This document shows positions 1 through 5,355 of a stretch of 5,760 nt of DNA, one piece after another. Origin of the DNA: Chloroflexi bacterium RBG_16_48_8 (GTDB taxonomy: Bacteria > Chloroflexota > Anaerolineae > Anaerolineales > E44-bin32); contig MGNI01000162.1 of NCBI GenBank assembly GCA_001795115.1, forward strand, positions 1,504 through 7,263. The letters are read 5' to 3'. The first letter of the stretch is position 1, and the number at the start of each line of letters is the position of its first letter. The notes beneath the pieces are model-generated. The model had not been told where the DNA came from. It saw nothing but the letters and a program-made list of their open reading frames with translations, and did no database searches. The position numbers and the translations under genes were made by a program.

Positions 1-1470
1 CCAGCCGTCCTGAATGCCGTAGGTTTCAAAGGAAGTGCAAACCGGCAAGAGGAGATCCGCAAAGCGACCGGTGGGGGTGAGGAATTGATCCTGGACAATG
101 AGGAACTCGACCAAACTTTCGTCAGCCAGGATTTGGGCGCTACGGTTGATGTTCATATGCTGGTTGATCAGGCAATTGGTGGCTACGGCATAGATGAGCT
201 TGATATTGTTATCGAGCCGGTCGGCGCCCTGAACGCCATCCTCGGGACCCATCTCCTTTCCCCGCAGTACCGCTTCATCCCAGGCTTGAACCGGGATACT
301 GGCAGGGATGGGGTTGTCTCCCAAGGGCAGCACGACTTCCAATGGTCCACCATAGGACTGGAAGCCATGACCACTTGCCCATCCACCGGAGACACCAACG
401 TTTCCGGTGATGGCAGCTAGAATACAACCGGCGCGTGAGACCTGTTCCCCATAAGCCCTGCGCTGCATACCATACCCCTGGTATAGCATGCCCGGTTTGA
501 TGGTGGCATATTGGCGTGCTATCTGGATGATCTTCTCACGAGGAACGGTCGTAATGGCTTCAGCCCATTCGGGGGTCTTGGGGATGCCATCGCGCGTCCC
601 CAGGATGTAATCCTTGTAGGTTTCCTCATTTTGAAGCCCCACCGGCATCCGAGTCTCATCGAAGCCGGTGCAATAGGTTTCCACGAACCTTACATCGTAG
701 AGGTTTTCCGTCATCATGACGAAGGCCATAGCGGACATCATGGCCGTGTCCGTCCCGGGTCGGATAGGGATCCATTCGTCGGCTAAGCCAACGGCGCTCA
801 TGGTTTTGCGGGGGTCGATACAGATGACTTTAGCACCATTCTCCCGAGCCTTCTTGATGTAGAAAGCGGAATTGGTGCCGAAAATGGTTTCAGCTGGGTT
901 CCACCCCCACAGGATGATGTAGCGGCTGTTGATCCAATCCTTGCGCTGACTACCGGTGAGGTGTGTGCCAAAGACGGTGGGAGTGGCTCGGGCGATGCAG
1001 GCTGAGCTATAAGTGCTGTAGGTGCCAAGGTGACCGCCATACAGTTTGAAGAGACGTCGAGCCACGGGTGAGCCATTGATGTTGCTGCGTGATCCCGTGC
1101 CGTAAGGGACGAAAAGGGCGCTGTTGCCGTGGGTCTTTTTGATTCGCTGGATCTCACTGGCCGCTATGTCCAATGCCTCGTCCCAACTGATACTCTCAAA
1201 TCTTCCCTCGCCTCGCCTGCCTACGCGTCGCATAGGGTGCGTGAGACGATCAGGATGGTATTGACGTCGCAGGTAGGCTAAGCCACGCGCGCAGGGAAGG
1301 AGGCGGGGATTATCGATACCGTCATAGATGCGATCATCCGGTTCTAAACGAGGGATTCGACCCTTCTCAATGTGAGCGACAAGGAGACAGCGACCGCCGC
1401 AGTTGTGAGCAGGACAGCAGGTGCGGACGAGTTTGGTGTCTCTTTTAATAGGTGGGCGAGGGTGGGTCAT
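1..1470 (-). CDS. Molybdopterin oxidoreductase catalytic subunit, DMSO-reductase superfamily (C-terminus beyond left edge)
   Basis: The first 490 residues of a protein whose family usually runs to roughly 700-850 residues; the 3' end is off the window. The frame is open from position 1470 to position 1. Seen: an N-terminal [4Fe-4S] motif CPAHNCGGRC (Cys19, Cys24, Cys28) with the fourth cysteine in LLPCARG (Cys60), then FESISWDEALDIAASEI (about 91-107), a motif typical of this superfamily, and VICIDPRKT (about 215-223) in a cofactor-binding region. The stretch GTYSTYSSACI (149-159) sits where the Mo ligand is expected; Ser155 or Ser152 would be the DmsA-like serine, with Cys158 nearby. Family knowledge: such subunits carry a bis-MGD cofactor and transfer electrons to or from a small oxidised or reduced substrate, usually with an Fe-S partner. 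The substrate cannot be told. The start is firm: an in-frame TGA lies at 1480-1482 and ATG at 1470 is the first start after it. No Tat signal and no clear Shine-Dalgarno sequence are visible. DMSO reductase, polysulfide reductase or an uncharacterised relative all remain possible. Confidence 0.93.
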   Translation of the reverse strand, partial: MTHPRPPIKRDTKLVRTCCPAHNCGGRCLLVAHIEKGRIPRLEPDDRIYDGIDNPRLLPCARGLAYLRRQYHPDRLTHPMRRVGRRGEGRFESISWDEALDIAASEIQRIKKTHGNSALFVPYGTGSRSNINGSPVARRLFKLYGGHLGTYSTYSSACIARATPTVFGTHLTGSQRKDWINSRYIILWGWNPAETIFGTNSAFYIKKARENGAKVICIDPRKTMSAVGLADEWIPIRPGTDTAMMSAMAFVMMTENLYDVRFVETYCTGFDETRMPVGLQNEETYKDYILGTRDGIPKTPEWAEAITTVPREKIIQIARQYATIKPGMLYQGYGMQRRAYGEQVSRAGCILAAITGNVGVSGGWASGHGFQSYGGPLEVVLPLGDNPIPASIPVQAWDEAVLRGKEMGPEDGVQGADRLDNNIKLIYAVATNCLINQHMNINRSAQILADESLVEFLIVQDQFLTPTGRFADLLLPVCTSFETYGIQDGW

Positions 1471-1533
1471 AGTTGGGACTCAGTCGATCTGCTGATGAAG
1501 CCTGCACCGCAAGGTGGTATTGGCATTGCCCCA

Positions 1534-1563
1534 ATGATATCCCAGGAGGACAAATTTTTTGAA
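1534..1563 (-). promoter_or_regulatory. Possible sigma70-type promoter for the molybdoenzyme gene
   Basis: On the minus strand TTCAAA (1563-1558) is followed after 18 bp by TATCAT (1539-1534), which match the -35 and -10 consensus at 4/6 and 5/6. The -10 box lies about 64 bp before the ATG at 1470, a reasonable leader length. This is a by-eye match in AT-rich DNA and could be chance. Confidence 0.22.
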
Positions 1564-1602
1564 TGATGGAAGCTTAAAATATTGGGGTTGGAGGTTTTTA
1601 GC

Positions 1603-1716
1603 GTTATGGATAGTAGAAAGTGGAAAGTGGGTAGTGGGAAGTGATGCGTGAAACGTAAAACATGAAGCGTAAATTGTGAGGAGAGAAAAGGTGAGAGGGA
1701 GGTGTGAGAAATGAGT
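1603..1716 (-). terminator. Candidate Rho-utilisation (rut-like) tract downstream of the amidohydrolase
   Basis: Read as minus-strand RNA this 114-nt stretch is 45 C, 42 U, 23 A and only 4 G, so it is C-rich, G-poor and probably unstructured. Rho-dependent terminators load Rho on such RNA. It lies downstream of the amidohydrolase stop and upstream of the molybdoenzyme leader, where a terminator would be useful. The composition may simply follow from the heptamer repeat. Confidence 0.3.
1612..1716. repeat. Degenerate heptanucleotide tandem repeat, C-poor on the plus strand
   Basis: Ten successive 7-bp units keep exact register from 1612 to 1681: AGTAGAA, AGTGGAA, AGTGGGT, AGTGGGA, AGTGATG, CGTGAAA, CGTAAAA, CATGAAG, CGTAAAT, TGTGAGG. 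The third base is T in all ten and the second is G in nine; the four C residues (1647, 1654, 1661, 1668) are spaced exactly seven apart. To 1716 the tract continues in looser form with a one-base phase slip (GTGAGAG and similar). Counting 1603-1716 gives 45 G, 42 A, 23 T and only 4 C. Similar degenerate heptamers occur in intergenic DNA of some cyanobacteria; whether this is related is unknown. Confidence 0.8.
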
Positions 1717-1753
1717 CCTATATGGATCGATCTCGAGACCTAAGCTTTGTTTT

Positions 1754-1786
1754 GGAGAGGACTGGTGGTGCAGGTACCTCCTCTCC
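1754..1786. repeat. Inverted repeat with 8-bp arms
   Basis: GGAGAGGA (1754-1761) and TCCTCTCC (1779-1786) are perfect complements separated by 17 bp, and the loop itself contains GGTACC (1773-1778). It could form a stem-loop in either transcript. No U-tract follows on either side, so it is not a standard intrinsic terminator. Confidence 0.6.
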
Positions 1787-1788
1787 GG

Positions 1789-1854
1789 CTGGGAAAAATG
1801 CATGATGATGTAGGGCGAGATTCCAATCTCGCCCGGGGTCGGAATCTTCCACCT
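1789..1854. repeat. 66-bp direct repeat, copy 1
   Basis: Matches 1940-2005 at 65 of 66 positions; the difference is G1815 against A1966. It contains a near-perfect palindrome, GGGCGAGATT (1813-1822), CC, AATCTCGCCC (1825-1834), with 10-bp arms. In this copy the repeat runs straight on into the 38-bp repeat at 1841-1878, giving a composite of about 90 bp. Confidence 0.93.
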
Positions 1855-1878
1855 CGGGCGGGTATGGAAACCCACCCT
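1841..1878. repeat. 38-bp repeat with hairpin, copy 1
   Basis: Matches 2105-2142 with three differences. It overlaps the end of the 66-bp repeat by the shared GGAATCTTCCACCT. It encodes an inverted repeat GGGCGGG (1856-1862), 8-nt loop, CCCACCC (1871-1877), in which the central pair is C-A on the plus strand but U-G in minus-strand RNA. Confidence 0.88.
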
Positions 1879-1939
1879 ACGCGATTTTGTTGCTCGTAGT
1901 GAGGGATGAGATTAATCTTTGAAGAGGAACCGAATTTTC

Positions 1940-2005
1940 CTGGGAAAAATGCATGATGATGTAGGACGAGATTCCAATCTCGCCCGGGGTCGGAATCTTC
2001 CACCT
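1940..2005. repeat. 66-bp direct repeat, copy 2
   Basis: Second copy, 151 bp from the first. Its palindrome (1964-1973 against 1976-1985) has one altered pair, A1966 opposite C1983 on the plus strand, which is a G-U pair in minus-strand RNA. Just beyond its right end GGAATCTTCC recurs at 2012-2021, so the junction differs from that of copy 1. Confidence 0.93.
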
Positions 2006-2058
2006 TGGGTTGGAATCTTCCGCTATTATCCACAGGATGTTCTTGGATGGACGAAAAA

Positions 2059-2092
2059 CGAGATTCCTCGTCACTGCGTTCCTCGGAATGAC
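2059..2092. repeat. REP-like intergenic palindromic element
   Basis: The segment starts with CGAGATTCCTCG and ends with CCTCGGAATGAC; ATTCC (2063-2067) pairs with GGAAT (2085-2089) around a centre with TCACTGCG. From memory it resembles the short interspersed elements of the form GAGATTCCTCGTCGC...CTCGGAATGAC found in many copies in several bacterial phyla. Only one copy is in the window, so the assignment rests on recognition and the imperfect inverted repeat. Confidence 0.5.
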
Positions 2093-2104
2093 ATTAAGGG
2101 GTTA

Positions 2105-2142
2105 GGAATCTTCCACATCGGGTGGGCATGGAAACCCACCCT
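2105..2142. repeat. 38-bp repeat with hairpin, copy 2
   Basis: Second copy, beginning GGAATCTTCCAC. Here it stands alone, without the 66-bp module beside it, which shows the elements are modular. It ends 18 bp downstream of the amidohydrolase stop codon. Confidence 0.88.
2120..2141 (-). terminator. GC-rich hairpin just downstream of the amidohydrolase stop
   Basis: Perfect 7-bp arms, GGGTGGG (2120-2126) and CCCACCC (2135-2141), with an 8-nt loop, placed 18 bp after the stop of the upstream gene. It could stabilise the 3' end of the mRNA or assist termination. It lacks a U-run on the downstream side, and a near-identical hairpin recurs at 1856-1877, so a dispersed palindrome is as likely as a dedicated terminator. 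Confidence 0.35.
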
Positions 2143-2159
2143 CCGCTTCAGTCGCAGGC

Positions 2160-3200
2160 CTATGTTCGGTTGGATTGGATAAAATGGCTCAGGAAAAGGA
2201 CCACATCTTGACCTAAGCGCTCCAGGTTGTACCCACCCTCTTGTAAAATGATGGTGGGCAGTTTCAGTTGGGCGATATGTTCGGAAATCTGGCTCAATCC
2301 TGCCTGGGGAATATTAAAGCCTCCTACAGTATCTCCCTCGACGATGTCAAATCCGGCAGAAAGCACGAGGACATCCGGCGAGAATGTGCGAACCGTCTTT
2401 AAGGCTTGCTCAAGCGTGTCGAGATAGAGTTTATCATTCGTGCCCAGGGGAAGAGGCCAATTGTGATTGAAACCCCTTCCAAGACCTTCGCCCTGCTCGT
2501 CGGCCTGACCCCAGTAGTAGGGGTATTCAAAATCCGGATCGGCGTGCAGGGAACAATATAGCACTGAAGGGTCAGTGTAGAAGATGGACTGTGTCCCATT
2601 CCCATGGTGGAAATCGATGTCCAAGATGGCCAGGCGGGATCCTCTCTGCCGTGTCTGCACATAACGAGCTGCTGCAGCAGCATTGTTGACGTAACAAAAT
2701 CCTCCATAGAGGTCACTGGCGGCATGATGTCCGGGGGGACGGCAAAGGGCATAGACGGAAGGCTCCCCAGCCAATACATGATCAGCTGCAGTGAGGGCGC
2801 ATTGGACGCTCCAGTAAGCCGCTTCCCAGGTTCCCTCCAGGATGGGTGTGCCCCAACCAAAGGCATAGTACCCTAATTGCCCCAGAAAATGCTTCGGCTT
2901 GTGACCGGTGTAACGTGTGGCAAAAGCCCAGGTGAAAACAGGCTCGGCCAGCTGGTAATAGGACTTGTTTTTCTCATAGACGGTCTGCAGGAAGTCCACA
3001 TAATCCGAATCATGCACATCCAGGATCGGTCCCAGGCCATGATCTGTAGGCTGGAGGGTGGAATCCCAACCCGCTGCGGAGAATGCCTGCAGAAGGACCT
3101 CCACTCGCTGCGGGACTTCATCTGTGATGAAAGGATTTCCTTCAAGGAGAACTTGATCGGTGTTGTGTAGTTTATGTCTGTCGGTGTAAACGATCTGCAC
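2160..3200 (-). CDS. Acetylpolyamine amidohydrolase / histone-deacetylase-family zinc hydrolase
   Basis: A complete 346-residue protein of the arginase/deacetylase fold, matching the roughly 340-residue bacterial acetylpolyamine amidohydrolases. Seen: RPPGHHA with the His158-His159 charge-relay pair; GGFCYVNNAA (166-175); LDIDFHHGNGTQ (193-204) with zinc ligands Asp196 and His198; SAGFD with the third ligand Asp285; and EGGYN with the transition-state Tyr324. All catalytic residues are intact, so it should be active. Family knowledge: these cytosolic enzymes hydrolyse N-acetyl groups from amines such as acetylputrescine or acetylspermidine, and some act on other amides. The N-terminus (IVYTDRHKLHN) resembles known amidohydrolases and fixes the start at GTG 3200; a weak GAGAG lies 7 nt upstream. 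The stop is TAG at 2160-2162. It follows the transporter genes on the same strand after 170 bp with no obvious terminator, so co-transcription is possible. The substrate is not shown by the sequence; acetoin-utilisation AcuC-like or other HDAC-like roles are less likely. Confidence 0.93.
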   Translation of the reverse strand: MQIVYTDRHKLHNTDQVLLEGNPFITDEVPQRVEVLLQAFSAAGWDSTLQPTDHGLGPILDVHDSDYVDFLQTVYEKNKSYYQLAEPVFTWAFATRYTGHKPKHFLGQLGYYAFGWGTPILEGTWEAAYWSVQCALTAADHVLAGEPSVYALCRPPGHHAASDLYGGFCYVNNAAAAARYVQTRQRGSRLAILDIDFHHGNGTQSIFYTDPSVLYCSLHADPDFEYPYYWGQADEQGEGLGRGFNHNWPLPLGTNDKLYLDTLEQALKTVRTFSPDVLVLSAGFDIVEGDTVGGFNIPQAGLSQISEHIAQLKLPTIILQEGGYNLERLGQDVVLFLSHFIQSNRT

Positions 3201-3370
3201 TGTTGTACTCTCTATGTGTTTTTTCCATACCCGGAGGCATTGCCAAGTAAGGCTTTGCTCGCCTCATGTCCGCTTCTGATTCTTCCTGACATGCGCCAGA
3301 AACCATCTGGATCTGGAGGAGGTTCGTTCGTATGGAGAGGGAAATTGGGTTGGGCTTATTCCATCATCCA
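3201..3370. other. Gap between the transporter operon and the amidohydrolase
   Basis: 170 bp without a convincing gene. The only inverted repeat noted is weak: CCAGA (3296-3300), 5-nt loop, TCTGG (3306-3310), with no U-tract. No convincing promoter was found on the minus strand, so readthrough from the transporter genes into the amidohydrolase is plausible but not shown. Confidence 0.5.
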
Positions 3371-4354
3371 TCAAAAGAGGTGACAGGCAACATAGTGACC
3401 ACTACCTACATCCTTCCACTCGGGTTCCTCTTTGTCACAGGGTTCGAAAACGCGAGGGCAGCGGGTATGGAAATGACAGCCTGCAGGTGGATTGGCTGGG
3501 CTGGGAATGTCACCTTCTAGGATGATGCGTTTGCGTTTACGAGATGTGGCTGGATCAGGAATGGGCACAGCCGAGAGAAGTGCCACGGTATAGGGGTGAA
3601 GAGGTTTTTCGTAGATTTCATCCTTGCTCCCCAATTCGACGATTTTTCCGAGATACATGACCGCCACCCGGTCGCAGATGTGACGGACCATGCTCAAATC
3701 ATGGGCGATAAACAGGTAGGTCAAGTTTAGTCGATCCTGCAAATCTTCCAGAAGGTTGACCACTTGAGCCTGGATGGATACATCTAGGGCAGAGATGGGT
3801 TCATCACAGACAAGAAAGCATGGTTCAGTAGCGACGGCGCGCGCCACGCCAATACGCTGACGCTGACCTCCAGAGAATTCATGCGGGAAACGGTTGATCA
3901 AGCGAGGGCTGAGGCCAACCAATTCGAGCAACTCTTTGACGGCGTCCGAGCGTTCTTGATGATTGGAATACAATTTATGTACACGTAGGGGTTCGCTGAC
4001 GATGGCACTGACGGTCCAGCGGGGATTGAGGGAAGCGAAGGGATCCTGGAAGATCATCTGCGCCTTGCAACGGATGGCGAGCAGATCCGATTTTCGAGCA
4101 TTATGAACATCCATCCCATCGATCTTGACGGTCCCCTCCGTTACGGGATAGAGCGCCAGGATCGTTCGACCGGCGGTCGTCTTGCCACAGCCGCTTTCCC
4201 CCACCAATCCCAGGGTTTCACCACGAAAGATGTTAAAGGAAATGCCATCCACTGCTTGCACCGCTCCCACAGTCCGCTGGATGATAATGCCGCGGGTAAT
4301 CGGGAAATGCTTTTTCAAGTTCTCGACTTCAACCAGGGTTTCTTTTGCCATCAT
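3371..4354 (-). CDS. dppF: Peptide-family ABC transporter ATP-binding protein, DppF/OppF type
   Basis: A 327-residue ATPase of a peptide/nickel-type importer that couples ATP hydrolysis to uptake as a heterodimer with the preceding DppD-type protein on the cytoplasmic face. Seen: Walker A GESGCGKT (52-59), Q-loop Gln103 in MIFQDPFASLNP, signature FSGGQRQR (160-167), Walker B FLVCDEP (180-186), D-loop SALD (188-191) and switch His218. The C-terminal oligopeptide-transporter extension has HPYTVALLSAVPIPDP and four cysteines (293, 299, 306, 324); in some DppD/DppF relatives these bind a [4Fe-4S] cluster. The start at 4354 is preferred because it forms an ATGA overlap with the upstream stop, suggesting translational coupling, and because the family begins close to LVEVENLKKHFP. 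ATG at 4384 would add ten residues and overlap the neighbour by 34 bp. The symbol states family type only; the transported substrate could be peptides, nickel chelates, sugars or others. Confidence 0.94.
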   Translation of the reverse strand: MMAKETLVEVENLKKHFPITRGIIIQRTVGAVQAVDGISFNIFRGETLGLVGESGCGKTTAGRTILALYPVTEGTVKIDGMDVHNARKSDLLAIRCKAQMIFQDPFASLNPRWTVSAIVSEPLRVHKLYSNHQERSDAVKELLELVGLSPRLINRFPHEFSGGQRQRIGVARAVATEPCFLVCDEPISALDVSIQAQVVNLLEDLQDRLNLTYLFIAHDLSMVRHICDRVAVMYLGKIVELGSKDEIYEKPLHPYTVALLSAVPIPDPATSRKRKRIILEGDIPSPANPPAGCHFHTRCPRVFEPCDKEEPEWKDVGSGHYVACHLF

Positions 4355-5340
4355 CTGGGTTTGCCCGTTTTTACATCGACCCAACAGGCGATCTTATGGT
4401 TGGGGCTGCAGAGATCGAGGGGAGGGTTCTCCGCCCAACAACGCTCTAAAACCAATTCGCACCGCCGCGCAAACGGACAACCTCGAGGCTCGACCAATAA
4501 GCTAGGAGGGGCACCGGGGATGGATTTTAACCGACGGTCGCGTCGGCGGTCTGCACGGGGGAGTGCTGAGAGTAATGCTATCGTGTATGGATGTCGTGGG
4601 TCTTGATAGAGGCTATGTACATCGGCTTCTTCAACCATAAAGCCAGCGTACATCACGATCACCCGATCAGCTAGTTCGGCCACGACGCCCAGGTCGTGGG
4701 TGATCCAAATGACAGCCATCCCCATCTGATCCCGCATGCGCATGACCAGTTCAACGATTTGAGCCTGGATGGTGACATCCAAGGCGGTCGTAGGTTCATC
4801 GGCGATCAGGAGCTTGGGTCCACAGGAGAGCGCCATGGCGATCATCGCTCTCTGGCGCATACCGCCTGAAAATTGATGGGGATATTCGCGTAAACGTTGA
4901 GGCACATCAGGGATCCCAACCAAATCAAGAAGCTCAATCGCGCGCGTCTCAGCCTGCTCTTGGCTCATGGGGATATGAGTGCGAAAAGCCTCGGTCACCT
5001 GACGGCGAATGGTAAGGACCGGATTGAGCGAGGTCATCGGGTCCTGGAAGACCATGGCGATCTCTTTCCCTCGGATTTCCTCGAGTTGCTCTTCGGACAT
5101 TGCAAGCAAGTTGCTTCCTCGATAAAGAGCCTTGCCATCCAGGATCTCACCCGGCGGGAGAGGGATCAAACCCAGGATCGAGAGCATGCTCACCGATTTG
5201 CCGCACCCGCTCTCACCGACAACGGCCAGGGTTTCGCTTTCGTTGAGCTTATAGGATATCCCGTTCACCGCATGGACCACGCCTTCGGGGATATGAAAGC
5301 AGACTTTGAGATCCTGGATGTCGAGTAATGCGTCCATCAT
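4351..5340 (-). CDS. dppD: Peptide-family ABC transporter ATP-binding protein, DppD/OppD type
   Basis: A 329-residue ATPase, the partner of the downstream DppF-type protein. Seen: Walker A GESGCGKS (42-49), Q-loop Gln99 in MVFQDPMTSLNP, signature FSGGMRQR (157-164), Walker B LLIADEP (177-183), D-loop TALD (185-188) and switch His215. The C-terminal peptide-transporter domain includes HPYTIALLSALP and the GCPFARRC block; Cys288, Cys294, Cys301 and Cys319 (Cys311 also present) fit the [4Fe-4S]-binding set known in some members. Two ATG codons stand in tandem (5340 and 5337). AGG lies 5 nt before the first, within GATAGGTTGAT, so either could be used and the proteins differ by one residue. The gene follows the permease by 15 bp and its TGA overlaps the start of the next gene. 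All motor motifs are intact. Confidence 0.94.
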   Translation of the reverse strand: MMDALLDIQDLKVCFHIPEGVVHAVNGISYKLNESETLAVVGESGCGKSVSMLSILGLIPLPPGEILDGKALYRGSNLLAMSEEQLEEIRGKEIAMVFQDPMTSLNPVLTIRRQVTEAFRTHIPMSQEQAETRAIELLDLVGIPDVPQRLREYPHQFSGGMRQRAMIAMALSCGPKLLIADEPTTALDVTIQAQIVELVMRMRDQMGMAVIWITHDLGVVAELADRVIVMYAGFMVEEADVHSLYQDPRHPYTIALLSALPRADRRRDRRLKSIPGAPPSLLVEPRGCPFARRCELVLERCWAENPPLDLCSPNHKIACWVDVKTGKPR

Positions 5341-5341
5341 A

Positions 5342-5355
5342 TCAACCTATCTCTC
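5342..5355 (-). promoter_or_regulatory. Ribosome binding site of the DppD-type gene
   Basis: On the minus strand GAGAGAGATAGG stands just upstream of the tandem ATG codons, with the AGG 5 nt from the ATG at 5340 and 8 nt from the ATG at 5337. The spacing to the second ATG is the more usual one, so initiation may occur at either. Confidence 0.45.

Larger units (their letters stand above)
1471..2159. other. Repeat-rich non-coding spacer between the amidohydrolase and the molybdoenzyme
   Basis: About 690 bp with no convincing gene. From left to right it holds a leader with a possible promoter (1471-1600), a C-poor degenerate heptamer tract (1612-1716), an inverted repeat (1754-1786), the first 66-bp repeat overlapping a 38-bp repeat (1789-1878), a 10-bp palindrome AGATTAATCT (1909-1918), the second 66-bp repeat (1940-2005), a REP-like element (2059-2092) and the second 38-bp repeat (2105-2142). 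The open frames here are short, overlap one another on both strands, translate the same repeats in different frames, and show no recognisable domain. Confidence 0.8.

Noticed and set aside
85..420. Plus-strand open frames opposite the molybdoenzyme (85-420, 511-786)
   Set aside because: They are antisense to a frame with clear Fe-S and molybdopterin-family motifs and have no recognisable domain of their own.
798..1157. Minus-strand 119-codon frame within the molybdoenzyme
   Set aside because: It is an alternative frame of the same strand over a region where the real frame is continuous and matches the family.
1480..1875. Minus-strand 131-codon open frame upstream of the molybdoenzyme
   Set aside because: It translates the heptamer tract and the 66-bp repeat; the same repeat is also translated in other frames at 1740-2033 and 1877-2074. 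It shows no domain and no clear ribosome binding site, and is best explained as non-coding repeat DNA.
1789..2005. CRISPR array
   Set aside because: There are only two copies of a 66-bp unit with an 85-bp interval, the repeat is too long, and no cas genes are present.
2026..2034. Replication origin
   Set aside because: Only one DnaA-box match is present, with no cluster, no AT-rich unwinding region and no dnaA or dnaN nearby.
1754..2142. Insertion sequence
   Set aside because: No transposase frame, no matching terminal inverted repeats around the block and no target-site duplication were found.
1919..2182. Plus-strand 87-codon open frame across the repeats
   Set aside because: It covers the second 66-bp repeat, the REP-like element and the 38-bp hairpin and runs into the end of the amidohydrolase gene on the other strand. 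Its composition follows the palindromes.
3172..3267. Possible 31-residue upstream reading frame overlapping the amidohydrolase start
   Set aside because: It begins with ATG at 3267 and ends inside the amidohydrolase gene, but has no good ribosome binding site and no sign of conservation that can be judged here; a chance frame is the simpler explanation.
4103..4606. Plus-strand 167-codon open frame opposite the ATPase genes, and a similar one at 4897-5328
   Set aside because: Both lie antisense to intact Walker A, Q-loop and signature motifs and contain no recognisable domain.
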